DNA of 64,000 bases. Source: Sanghuangporus weigelae (Eukaryota > Basidiomycota > Agaricomycetes > Hymenochaetales > Hymenochaetaceae). Each line of letters begins with the position of its first letter. Within the stretch, counting starts at the first letter, position 1. The DNA lies in contig CP137321.1 in NCBI GenBank assembly GCA_033182465.1, positions 1,798,001 through 1,862,000 on the forward strand, given 5' to 3'. Below, in pieces: positions 12,060 to 22,760 of this stretch. A program made the translations under genes and the position numbers. The notes below the pieces were generated by a model that saw only the letters and a program-made list of their open reading frames with translations, did no database searches and was not told where the DNA came from.

Positions 12060-14123
12060 CTAATTCGATTTCTCCGCAAGCTCCCTCAAATTCGGAATGC
12101 GAGGCTCGAACTTGACGCGGAAAGGCAGCGGATGCGAATTCGCCGTGTCCGTGAAAGCGAGGCAGTCAATTGGAGACGACGGATCTTGAGAAATATTGAA
12201 TGCCCAGAGTAGAGACGCCGTGTTTATGAACACAGAACGGTTTGCGACATGTTGCCCAGGGCATACACTAAAAAAATGAGCACGAAATGAAACGATAAAC
12301 TACAGGGTTGGCGCTTACCGACGACCAAATCCAAAGTTGTAGAACTTGATATTCTCATTTATCTGACCTGTTTCAGTTATCCAACGAGATGGATCAAATT
12401 TCTCTGGTTCTGGATAGAATTCCGGGTCTCTTCCGAGCGCCCTAATCAATACCGTCGACTGTCAGGAATGCCCCGTCTTTGGAACTCTTAGAAAAGTAGC
12501 CTACCAATGGTCCGCTATGACGGTAGCACCTTTCGGAATGACATAAGGGCCATATATGATGTCCTTGGTTGCTTTATGTGGGAAACCACCTACACTGACG
12601 GGACGCCAGCGGAACGTCTCCAGATAAAAGGCAGTGACCTACGCCGTATTATCGTGTTAGCGCTGACACACTGATTTACACTAGAATAGAAACACACAGA
12701 TGTCAGAACATCCATATCGCCAAAGGACGGCACTGGAGTATCGTAAGCATCGATCAACTCCGTGTTGTAATCATGAAGGCACCTACTTCTGTCACGTCCA
12801 ACTATCATGTCAAGCTGCTCCTGAACTTGACGTTGTGCGTCGGAGAACAAAGCAGCAGCCATAATCACAATACTAATGGCAGCTGCACTCTAGCGTGATG
12901 TCTAGCACAATCCAGCAAAGAATGGACCAGTGACTAACTGTATCGGAACCAGCGCCAAACATCGAACCTGCGAGATAAGCAAGTTCGTCGTCCTCCAATT
13001 CCAGTTCCCGCTGTCTTTCCAAGAGATACTTCGCAAAGCATGGCGGCGCTTCATTCTTTCTCTGTGCATCATGTCAGTGTCAATGGCGTGGATAGGTGTT
13101 TCGAAAGGCGAACCATTTTCTCTCGGACACCATCTAGCTGAGATCTGAATAGGGTGAGTTCCTCTTCGTGATGCTTCTGCAGTTCAGAAAGATATCCAGG
13201 GATGTATCGCATTATAGGGTATGTATCGACCAAGTATGCTCCTGGTATCATTGCTTTTCCCAAGCGAGAAATGCACTTATTGACCGCTTGGACTTCCGGA
13301 TCAGAATACGATGTAGGTGTCTGTTTCCCGTATGTCAAGGTCATAATGACACTGGCAGCATATCTATGTGCGGGGTGAGCTAATGTAGTCCAGACATTTC
13401 CCAAAAACTAAGTAAACCTTTTCGCATGGTCAATGTGTCGCTCGGGTCGGTTGAGTATGTCCAAGATCACATTTCTTGCATTACGAGTTTGTACAGGTTC
13501 ATGTCCTTCGACTGTTTTTATGTGCAACTGCGACTGCAATGCTCTAATGGCGTGATCAGAGGGTAAACTCCTTAGAGAGCATAAGGCCTACTTTCGCAGC
13601 TTGCGAAACCTGTCACCATGATCGACCATTAAGATCCTCTTGTCACCAGACATGATCTCTCCCGCAGCAATACTGCGAGGTCGGTCTGCGAGAAATGCAT
13701 TTTGTTTCTCCATGATGTCAATAGCCGCCTGAGGAAGACTCAATGACAAATTAAAGCCGACTGACATAGCGATGCTTCTCACCTGCTGCCCACAAATAAC
13801 AACAAATAATGTGTTTCCCTTCCTGAGGCTGAAAAGAGGACCATATTCCTTTCCCCACTGAGCAAAGACTTTCGGTACACTTCATCGATCGTTAGCGGAC
13901 ACGAACCATAAATTACATGAGATACTAACTCAGTTTTTGGTAGCTCATTGCCAAAAAGCCAGTGAGCTTTGGGGCCTGGTGGTAGGGGTAGCTTCGACAA
14001 GCGCTGTCTGCGCCGCTTCACATAGTAAGCCAGTACAAGAACTATGGCCAGTGGAACAGCCTTAGGGAGAAACGGATACTGGGAGAGCAGCATGACCGGA
14101 AGCAGACACGACACGATATGCAT
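12060..14123 (-). CDS. Cytochrome P450 monooxygenase
   Basis: Microsomal P450 using CPR electrons to oxidise a small lipophilic substrate; substrate unknown. N-terminal membrane anchor (VPLAIVLVLAYYV) followed by basic residues and the Pro-rich hinge KLPLPPGPKAHWLFGNELP. Landmarks in order: VFAQWGKEYGPLFSLRKGN, the C-helix region DRFRKLRK, the I-helix AGSMFGAGSDT joined to SAAAIS, ETFRWRPVSVGGFPH (ExxR), DPEFYPEPEKFDPSRWI and the heme loop FGFGRRVCPGQHVA with the Cys thiolate. Roughly ten exons, each junction in phase; no break seen, so it appears intact. Neighbours are housekeeping genes, so there is no sign of a biosynthetic cluster. Resembles basidiomycete CYP families in the CYP2-like fold group. 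Confidence 0.94.
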
Positions 14124-14678
14124 GTAGGACCTCCAGCTGATTTATATTTAGCATGAGATCAGGCTAAACACATATCCATTTAAATGCGGCTCTTGAGACA
14201 CCAGATTTCCGATCCTCCAATGCTGGTCGATATATTCCCATGAGCGGCTCCCATGATGCGTGAAACTGAACACGAGAGGTCCGCTGGAAGCGGCGAGATG
14301 ACTGAGGCCGAGAATTCTACTGGGCCTTCTCCAGCCGAGCGCAGATACATATCAATGGTCATACGAAAAATAGAACATGCACCAAAATGAACATGTTCGA
14401 CGGTGCGCTGGACTGGAGGAGGAGGAGCTCACACTCAGCGCACAGGTAATTACATAGTAAACCGTGAGAAGTCTAAACTATATGTGTCCATCTGCAAAGT
14501 CATCATTCAGACACATGAGTTGACTCGCATTCTACAATTTGCTTCTGCCAACCTCGTCATCGCGCATCGGTTTGCGCAGCAATCACACTCTCCAGCACTC
14601 TTTTTTTCTACTTAACGCCGGCCCCTTCTCTCTTCCCACCGCCAGCATCCCTCTTTCCAACCCGTACGACGAACAATA
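14124..14678. promoter_or_regulatory. Divergent intergenic region, P450 / LLPH-like
   Basis: 555 bp between head-to-head starts. The last 70 bp before the LLPH-like ATG are pyrimidine-rich (CCCCTTCTCTCTTCCCACC), a usual core-promoter feature in fungi. No gene recognised within. Confidence 0.5.
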
Positions 14679-15411
14679 ATGGCCAAATCCACACGCTCCA
14701 AGGTCAAGCGCGCATACAGAGCGAAGAAACGTGAAGATAGCGTCTACGCTGCAATCGAAGCCGCTCGACTAGAAAGACTATCATCCAAGCTACGAGCCAT
14801 CCGTGAAGCTGACAAGGAAGGCGACGTCGAGCTCGCAGACGTAATAGACGAGGAAGACACGCCAGTGCCAGGTTCGTCTTGGTTTCTCCTCCTTGGCCTC
14901 GTTGATCATAGCGATGTCAATCTTGAGAGCCTTGAACGAATCAACCAAGTTTTGCATTACCCTCTTCTCGATGCGTATTGACGAAGCGATACGTATGACT
15001 GTTTTTTTTTCTCCCGTATTTCTACCCATTTTCCTTTTCTTCACATTCTTATTCTGTTTTCTTCTGGTTTCGGAGTCTTTGGAAATTCAATGGCATTAAC
15101 ATCGCCTTTGTCTATGTCATCCAGACCAAGCGTCCTTAGAGGATCCTCCGAATCCAGGTATGCAACCTCCATACAAACATACTTTCCTCTCATCTCATTA
15201 CGAACCACGACCAGACTCCATGCAACTGGACAACTCTTCGCTGGCGTCGAAGCCGGAAAAGAAAGTATCGACTCACGGGATGCGTATGTCACGCCGAGCC
15301 GAATGGCGGATGTCGAAGGGCTTGCCACCACGCCCGAAATCGCGAGGTATGAATCGCCAAGGCGGCATCAGAGCAAAATCAAGAGCTGGTCGAGCTCAAC
15401 GCCGAAGATGA
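14679..15411 (+). CDS. LLPH-like nucleolar protein (DUF2423)
   Basis: Small basic protein of the learning-associated protein homolog family (yeast Ybl028c type), expected in the nucleolus and linked to ribosome assembly. The first exon starts MAKSTRSKVKRAYRAKKRED, the diagnostic DUF2423 N-terminus, and runs to about 14871. The last exon ends VSTHGMRMSRRAEWRMSKGL, then PRPKSRGMNRQGGIRAKSRA and a basic RAQRRR terminus, equally diagnostic. The joining is uncertain: the donor at 14872 (GTTCGT) fits in phase with acceptors near 15156 or 15210, which differ by 18 residues. Reading through the donor gives another 37 codons, discussed in the findings. Confidence 0.85.
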
Positions 15412-16154
15412 CGGTCCCACGAAGTCGTTCTTGCTCTCGTTCACTGCTTCACGCCACCTCAAAATGGCATCTTCGCTGCCTCTGGCGAATCTTCTCAACA
15501 CCTAGCTGAACTTCACTCTTGTTTGCATACGCTCGAAAAAGCGAAACACCTTCGTCCGCGCTACTTTTATCTGCCCGACTCTCGAGCCGATAAAGAATGG
15601 CACTTTACGAATTCTTATTTTCAACGTAGATTTGTACGATGAGCAAATCCTTCATGTTGCAAGTCTGAATCATGTTCCAATAGATATATCGTTGCACTGA
15701 TTTAGAGACGCCTTAGTAAAACAATATACCTTGGTGTTGGAGAAATCTGAAGAGATCCGTATTTTGAAGAGCTGATGTCCCCCATAGTCGATGGCAAATC
15801 GACATCTTTGTCTCCGACTTGTTGAATTATCAATAATTTAGCCCAAGGTCATTACCTTACCAGATGAGCGCGGTCCTCTCTTGCTCCAACACCAAGCACG
15901 AGATCGAAGTGGCAGTGGCAGAGAACCGGCCACAGTCCAAAACATGTCAAAACAAACTACTGCGTAGTATATACGTACACAAAAAGTAAAGAACTTAGGC
16001 TATGACCAAAAATGACTATGTACTAGATCTGGTTTCTTCACTCTAAAAAAACATCCTGAACACAAACAATTTGACGATAAGGACTAAATTGCGTCGAAGT
16101 GCACATAGAAGGGAGGAATCGGGGGTATGGTAAAATAGGACACACAGTGACGAC
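15412..16154. other. Convergent intergenic region, no gene seen
   Basis: 743 bp between the LLPH-like stop and the membrane-protein stop. A/T-rich; open frames are short and lack family resemblance. It must hold two 3' UTRs. Confidence 0.45.
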
Positions 16155-18093
16155 CTATACGCGATGGCTGAACTTGTCGTCATAATGCACGAATCCTCTC
16201 ACTGGACCTTCCTCAAGGTCTCGCGGAGTCTTCAGTGTGTCCGTCGTGATCGCAGAGCCGACGTTCGTATCTTCGTATTCGATAGTGCTGTTACATCACA
16301 TCACAGAAGAAGGATCAAATTGTTAGCATCTCCTTCGAAAATCCAATCAGACTCAGAGAAGAAGAAGCCAGAGCTCAGACCGAATACACAGAAGAGGCAG
16401 GTGATGAAAACAATCAGGAGTAAAAGAAGCGCCACAAGGCCTACTCACCCAAGGTTCTCCATCGTGATCTGATCCGTGCGGATGTGCACTTCAGGACGCT
16501 GGACGATACGCGAGTTTTTCCCAAAGCTGGTGATACCCATATTCGCCGTCGACGAGAATCGCACACGACCGTCCATTGAGCCGATACCGCTCGCGTTGTT
16601 GACGTAAACATCGCTCGTCCCGTATTCCTGGAGACGAACGACGCAGCGACAAGCGGCGATCGCACTGTTGGTCTTTACTCAGAATCCAATTCGGTTCAAG
16701 CAATTGTGATGAGGACTTACGATACAGTCGCAGCTGGGACGGTGGCAATACTGCGAAGCCACATCAGTTTCAAATAAGCCTGTTAAATTCGTAATACCTC
16801 ACATGTTCATCGGAGCTAGATCAGAACATCAGAATTATTGTTCGAGGGGGATATCAAAATTCAAATACTCACTATTCAAATCCAAGCTGTTCAGGACCTA
16901 AATTTTTCCGATGTCTTTAGAAAACATCAAAATCAATGTGGAAGTTAAACACTCTTACTGCAGGAATAGAGTTCACCGAGAAGGTCACGGCCCAGTAAAT
17001 AAGACCGTCTCTGAAAAGAAGATGCCAGAGTCCAGATCTCGTAGAATTCCTGAGAAGCGCAGTGGACGTAATAACGAAAATAATAAGGTCAAATCCCATA
17101 GCTGGTCATCACCAGAACAGAACAAAGTTACCGATCAGATCGTGATCATCATACAATCCAGAGTGGAGTGTAAAAAAACTTACTAGCGAAGAAGGTGAAC
17201 TTGAGGATAGCCGAATTCGTCTGATTCACGGCGCAGGATCCTGTATCTGGGTCCCAAGTTGCTCGGACGATGATGATGCCGTGGTACAATAGACCCCAGT
17301 GACCCAAGCATAGGATGAGTAGGGGGATAACGACTGTGAGCTTCCTTTCCCATATGGCTATCCTGAAATTCAAAATAAAGTATTGATGAGACTTGCATGA
17401 AGAATAGCAGTGTTGATCAACCGTACGTTCGGATCATCAAAGACGTGGAGGCACTGAGAATCGCCATGTTACCCGTCCAGGAATTGAAGGTGTATAGAGC
17501 CTTCGTGAAGATTGTCTAAGGAAATGAAGCATGAAGAATATGAAGACGAAGCTTACTCCACAGTTAATCTAATCAAACCAAGACTTGTTCGGACTCTTTG
17601 TCATCGTAAACTTTAAGAGCTCGAACTCACCTCCCGAGTTACGTTGAATGATATGATACTGATTAAGGGAGGGTTAGTCCACAAGTTACAGCTGAGGTGA
17701 GTATGATCTTACAGGCCAATAAGTGCCCACAGCATGCAATACCGACATAGGAAATAGAATGCTGAATTAAGTCATTAAAGGATAGTTCAGAGACCGACTG
17801 GCTCTGAATTACGTACTCTAAGATATGATCAGTAAAACTTGAACTTAGAGGCTTATTAAAAGAACTGAAGCGTACCATTGGCCACCTGAACTTGCGGCGA
17901 CGTGTAATGAGAGACCACTCAACGCTCGAAGTCTGACACATCTCCCAGACATAGAGACCGAAAAGAGCATAGATCAAACTCTCAAATGCACCTGTGGAGG
18001 AGACACTAGATTAGCGGAGATCGAGATTAGTTACGCGGTCAATAACTCACGTTCGTCTTTCAGGATCTCTGCTTCTGAGTTCCAGTCAACCAT
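16155..18093 (-). CDS. Multi-pass membrane protein of a mushroom-type family
   Basis: Unknown function. The start gives MVDWNSEAEILKDER, then AFESLIYALFGLYVWEMCQ, SLITRRRKFRWPM, FYFLCRYCMLWALIGL, TKALYTFNSWTGNMAIL, ERKLTVVIPLLILCLGHWGL, QTNSAILKFTFFA, GFDLIIFVITSTALL, LIYWAVTFSVNSIPA and IIATVPAATVS followed by AIAACRCVVRLQEYG. This alternates about seven hydrophobic segments with short loops, then a soluble tail. The pattern is one I recall from large, poorly named membrane-protein families in Agaricomycetes. The gene is cut into very small exons, including ones of 12 nt (17557-17568) and 13 nt (16803-16815); all junctions stay in phase. The last exon ends DDKFSHRV. A receptor or transporter role is not demonstrable. 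Confidence 0.82.
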
Positions 18094-18692
18094 GGTACGA
18101 AGACGCGGTTATACTCCGCAGAGTGAACGGGATTCAATGGGAGACGAGAGAGAGGGAGGGAGAGGAAAGACACCACTCGATGGATAAGAGCAGGGGCGGC
18201 GTGAATAAAAAGGCTGGAGAGATGTCGAGAAGCAGCTCGGCTTCGCGCAAGACAACAGTTGAAAACGCCGAGGAAGCGCATGCATACGCGACCTTCCGTG
18301 TCAGGCAAACCTTTTGGAGACGCGAGAACGACGGAAATTGATGGAAGACCGAGAGGAAACCAGACACGGAAGTTCGAAGCGGCTTACGAGTACTTGACGT
18401 ATAGGCTGCATAGGACCGCACATATTTTTTAATAAACAAATGAAGTTGATGCAAGTTGGTCATGATTCCCAATCTGGTCATCGAATCAGATGCAGACCCA
18501 AACCTTCGCTCCTTACGGAACGGGAATTGTCATCCATCCCACATGCCGGATGGTAGGGACGCCAATAGTGAGCTTGTCAATCTACCTATACGCGGTGCCC
18601 CTTGGTCCGGAAGAAGTAGCAGGCACGTAGAGCACCGTCGCACAAGTACAACGCACACTAGAATTGCAGCAGGTGTTGGAAGAAAATATATC

Positions 18693-18726
18693 AAGAATTC
18701 CACGCAAAATTTGCGTAGAAATTCTT
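18693..18726. repeat. 34-bp imperfect inverted repeat
   Basis: Arms AAGAATT..ACGCAAA and TTTGCGT..AATTCTT flank a single central A, with a 2- or 3-nt mismatch inside each arm. It could fold into a hairpin in RNA or be a palindromic protein site. It lies in the gene-poor stretch, so its meaning is open. Confidence 0.6.
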
Positions 18727-20070
18727 ACCTTACCTATACCTGAGATTGTGGCCTGTCTGTCTCTGATCGACAAGCCTGGCCACGTTTGATAGTGACACCA
18801 GCCGCTGCTAAAATGTCAAATACTCTAGATCCGATCCCAGCACGGCTAAAAGGTAGAGCACCTCCAGATCGCGGAATATCATCTCCCTGGATCTGGCCAA
18901 AGTTTAGCTCTCGAGGCACACTCGTGGTCCCCATGCTGCAGGATATCCGGGAACCTTCGTAAGTAAACGAGTGATAAAATAACCCGCTACCACCGTTTTC
19001 GGGAGGGACCTGCAATTTGTCTCGAGGGGGAATACCAAAGCAGAAGATCGCGGTAGGTCAAGCCAATCTGCTGACACCAACGATTAACGCCACATGTATA
19101 GACGTTGTTCGTGTCCGAGGATCTTCGGAGGTACCACAGCATCTGATAGATGAAACGGAGACTCAAGTACCAGCAATCGGTATAATTCAAATAATAAGTA
19201 GCCGTAGCCGTGTCCGGCGTGCGTTCGTCTCGGAAGACAAAGGACAACAGTAGTAGACCAACGTACGATATGTACACTATGGTATGTCGACCGTCATCCC
19301 ATACAGGTTCCAAGGCGTGCAGTGTCGAAATTAATATTGCCAGCGGTGCAAGAAGATGGAGAGAAGGACAGATGCTGGCAATCGCGTGGTCCGCGCTAAA
19401 GAGAAACTGCCAAACAGATCAACACAAACAGTCGCGGATCACCAGATGATTCTCACGTCGATCTCGGCCACAGGGTCCACTCAACTTTGAACCAAGGCCT
19501 TCACCATGATACCATGACCACCTACGAAGCGGGAAAGTACGCGTTCAACCGCCGACAATAATGAGTATTCGAAATCCCGCACGGATTTAATCGGTTATGA
19601 AAGAACGATCGATTCAATTTCCTCTTCCTTATCTCGAAACACCGTTCACTGAATCTATCGAAGAAACGAAGCTGACTGGAATTACGAGTGCCTCAGAAGG
19701 GAAGCCTGCACCGACAACAACTCGCGTACGGAAGCTTTCACACTTCGTTGCATGATAAATGATTACATGTATCGTACACATGGCAGAAAGAAGAAATGAC
19801 TATACGTTGCTGGATGATTACCTGCGAGTCGTTCAGTGATGCTTTCAGCTTTCCTGGTTCTCTTAGTCTGCTTCTCTACCCAACTTCTTTCTTTCTATTT
19901 CATCATCATCATCTTCGCGCGTTTCAAAGTCCAGCATGCGATCCACCAGATTTTATCACTATGCTTCGATTGTTGACACCAGTCATACCCTCTCTCGGTC
20001 CTAGTCGCGCTCCCGCCCAATCCCATTTGTACATGTGGATGGAGACACCACTACTTTTCCTGAAGCCTTC

Positions 20071-20086
20071 AAAAAAAAAAAAAAAA
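20071..20086 (+). repeat. Run of 16 A
   Basis: Uninterrupted A16 in an intergenic stretch. No retroposed gene or target-site duplication was recognised next to it, so a simple homopolymer is most likely. Confidence 0.9.
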
Positions 20087-20698
20087 GAATATGCCATTCT
20101 TGACGGAACCACGCAATCATACCATTTACAAAAATGTCTTCCTTTCAATAAGTCTTGGAGGTTCTCACCACGTCCGCTTGGAATCTCGGAGTATCTGTTC
20201 AACCAGAGCGGAAAAGTCCAATAGGAGGTTAGTAAATGGTCAAATGGAACATTGATATTGAAGCCAGCAGCACGGTCTAGTGAAAATTTCTTTGATGAAC
20301 TTCCCGACTACAAGAGGAAGAAGGAAGAACCCATCAAAGCTCACGCGTCTACAAATTCCTCATAGCCCACGATGTTTAACGAAAGCCCGGTTTACAAGAG
20401 TTCCTGTGAGATATGTAAGAGATGAAAAGTGAACTGAGGCTTCCAATTCCTTCAGTTCCTTTGATTGTTGATAAGACATCGCGCACACTACGAAGACCGA
20501 GAAGTTCGATAAGGACGGCAGTCAGAGCCCAGCCCAATCACGCTGAATTTGTAGTGAAAACAAATAAACACATCTTCTGCGCTCAGCAACTACACTAGGC
20601 CAAGTTACATGCTCCCAGGCGGTCAGATGTCCCCGCAGGATACTCGTGTCTTTTGATAAAGAATAGGCTGGGAAGAGAAGGACAAATGGACTGACCGC

Positions 20699-22593
20699 TC
20701 ATTTACACCTTTGTGCTACGATAGACCGTCCATGTTCCTAAAACGCAATGAACAAGTAATGGAATATTTCTTTAAACCATTGTCACAATACAGATCCGGA
20801 AGTCACTTGCCTGCCATTCTTCCCGACTGATCCAGAGCTGATGGAACGTCCCAAGGCTCGCAAGTATACTCCCGCCGAGCCAACCACCATAACGGCGCTC
20901 AGTCGGATTCCCAGGCGCGTGAATTTTCATCTACAATAATCAGAAACCGATGTGCAAGAGTCCTCAAACATCAGTATATCTTAATCAGAAGTGAGCAGTT
21001 AACAAATACTGACGTGTGGGAAGTTTCGCGCAAGTTCATTATGCAAGCGGTCGCCTAGGCCGGCTAACAGACTTCCGCCACCGCAGAGGACGATATTTGA
21101 TAAAAGTACCGCCCGGAGATCAGGGTCACTCGCAGAAAGAGACTGGGCGATGAGGTTGGGAATCGTTTTCGGGATGTTCGGGTTTGATTGCTACATAACA
21201 GTTTGTCAAAATTGATGAGTACACAGTTTCGAGGAAGCTCACCACTAATCCAGGAGCATGAGTAAAGTATTGCTCTCCAACCATGAACCGCTCGACACCA
21301 AACCACTGGTTGTAGCCTGTCGGAAACTCGTAGGGTCGTTGCGGCCGCTGTGCAACAAGTCTATAGCGATCGTGGGGTCAGATTTGTAGCTTGTTGTTGA
21401 AGTGTACGGAGAAGATGACGTACTGTTCATTCCAGCCTTGATCAACGACGGCGGCAACGCTCATTATCCATTCATCGACCTCATGGTCTTCGTACCATTG
21501 TCGCCAAGTGGGCGTTACGGCGGCAACACGATCCTCATGCAAAGTAAAGATCGGTTGCGCCGTGTCAGCCACAGGCTAATTAGAGAGAAATTCAAGTTGG
21601 TGAGCACAAAGAAGACACTGCATTGATGATCATAAGACGTCACACACTCGTTTGTTCGCGATAAGTTGATGCGGCAGAAGTTGTATCGCTTGTCGCGATT
21701 GGGTAGGAGTCGAGAGCGTGTGCTTCGCGTGCGCGCGTACGAATTGTGGCAAAGATGAATGTGCAAGACCTGTGGCGGGAAGAACAATCAAATAAACGAA
21801 GGACTTGGTAGGAACATGACTAACCTTTGCGCAGGACAAATCCGTCCACCACTGGAGTTACGCTTGCTTCAGAATGTCCAATATCTATTACAAGCGCAGT
21901 CCCTTTTCCTGCAGCAAAACTTTGCGACCATCAGAATGCGCAGAATATATATTGAATAAAGATACTTACGCATTTAACACGCCAGTGTTCGCAATGTAGA
22001 ATGCTGGAGCTTGGAACTCTTCGAACATGATCTCCGCCATCCGCTCACGGCGGTCGACAGTGTTCCAAGCCTGTTCAGTAACGAGGATAGGGTGTTCGGC
22101 AGGATTGCAACGTAGATTGTCTTCAAGCACGTTTCTGACGAGGGCAGGTATAGGCGCGAAGTCCTCGACTGTGAACAGTGAGAATTTGGGAAATGATTCG
22201 TTATAAAACAATACAAAAACATACTCAAGCCATTGCTGATTGGATTCCCGACTTGCATATTAGGCCGAAACAGAGAGGGTCCATGCTGGCCAATATACAA
22301 CTTCACTTTCTTGCTAGACGAGGGAGCATTCGCACCCACGCTAGCATCACCTGCTGTACTATCACCTTCTTTGTTCGCATCCGTCATTGAAACATCTGCT
22401 TCCTCGTTTACATCCTCCGTATACCCGAATGATGTTGGTATTACAGCTTTTGGAGCGTCGTCTCCGGCATAACCAGCGCGTATTGAAGAAGTGCCAATGT
22501 CTAGCACTAGCGCAGAGACCTCATCTATGAATTCTCCTCAGAAACCGTCTGACGAGTCGTATTGCTGCACTTACCACCTCCGTAGTTGACCAT
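20699..22593 (-). CDS. ARP4: Actin-related protein 4 (BAF53/Alp5 type)
   Basis: Nuclear actin-related subunit shared by NuA4, INO80 and SWR1 chromatin complexes. The first exon is tiny (MVNYGG, start 22593) and splices to [20 protein letters not shown] and [14 protein letters not shown], the phosphate-loop region of actins in the Arp4 form. Then [134 protein letters not shown] (actin-like '[10 protein letters not shown]') and the end [12 protein letters not shown], replacing actin's KCF. A Ser/Asp-rich insert near residue 50 is Arp4-typical. Around ten exons; no breaks. It shares a 167-bp promoter with ERB1. Confidence 0.94.
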
Positions 22594-22760
22594 CTTGCAC
22601 TTAGCAGTTCCAGTCCAGATCGCGTTTCAAATGCAAATGCGAAAGTTTGACGCGTCAACTGGGTCACGTGACCGTCGATCAATATTTTTCTGGAGTTCAG
22701 AATCAAACTTTCAGACCCGAAGATTCTGAACCTCTAATCTTTCTTCTCTGCATCCAGCTG
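22594..22760. promoter_or_regulatory. Bidirectional promoter ARP4/ERB1 with palindromes
   Basis: 167 bp between two head-to-head starts. It contains the perfect 12-bp palindrome TTGACGCGTCAA (22647-22658, with an ACGCGT MluI-box core) and, 4 bp on, the 10-bp palindrome GTCACGTGAC (22663-22672, with a CACGTG E-box core). An ATGCAAAT octamer lies just upstream near 22632. The sequences are certain; binding by MBF-like or bHLH factors is inferred. Confidence 0.7.

Larger units (their letters stand above)
18094..20698. other. Gene-poor region with gene-like fragments
   Basis: 2.6 kb between the membrane protein start and the ARP4 stop. On the minus strand at about 18500-19450 several open stretches look coding in style (for example GDDIPRSGGALPFSRAGIGS near 18850 and SICPSLHLLAPLAILISTLH near 19350) but I could not join them into one frame or match a family. 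The rest (19450-20698) shows no gene; it holds a run of 16 A at 20071-20086. Either an unrecognised intron-rich gene or a decayed one. Confidence 0.35.

Noticed and set aside
12060-14123. P450 as part of a secondary-metabolite cluster
   Set aside because: Neighbours are a mitochondrial ribosomal protein and a nucleolar protein; no PKS, NRPS or terpene synthase in the window.
15041-15331. 96-codon minus-strand frame opposite the LLPH-like gene
   Set aside because: Runs antisense to the well-supported C-terminal exon of LLPH; its open frame is a mirror of that exon and its flank.
20071-20086. A16 run as the tail of a retroposed gene
   Set aside because: No cDNA-like sequence or flanking direct repeats recognised next to it.
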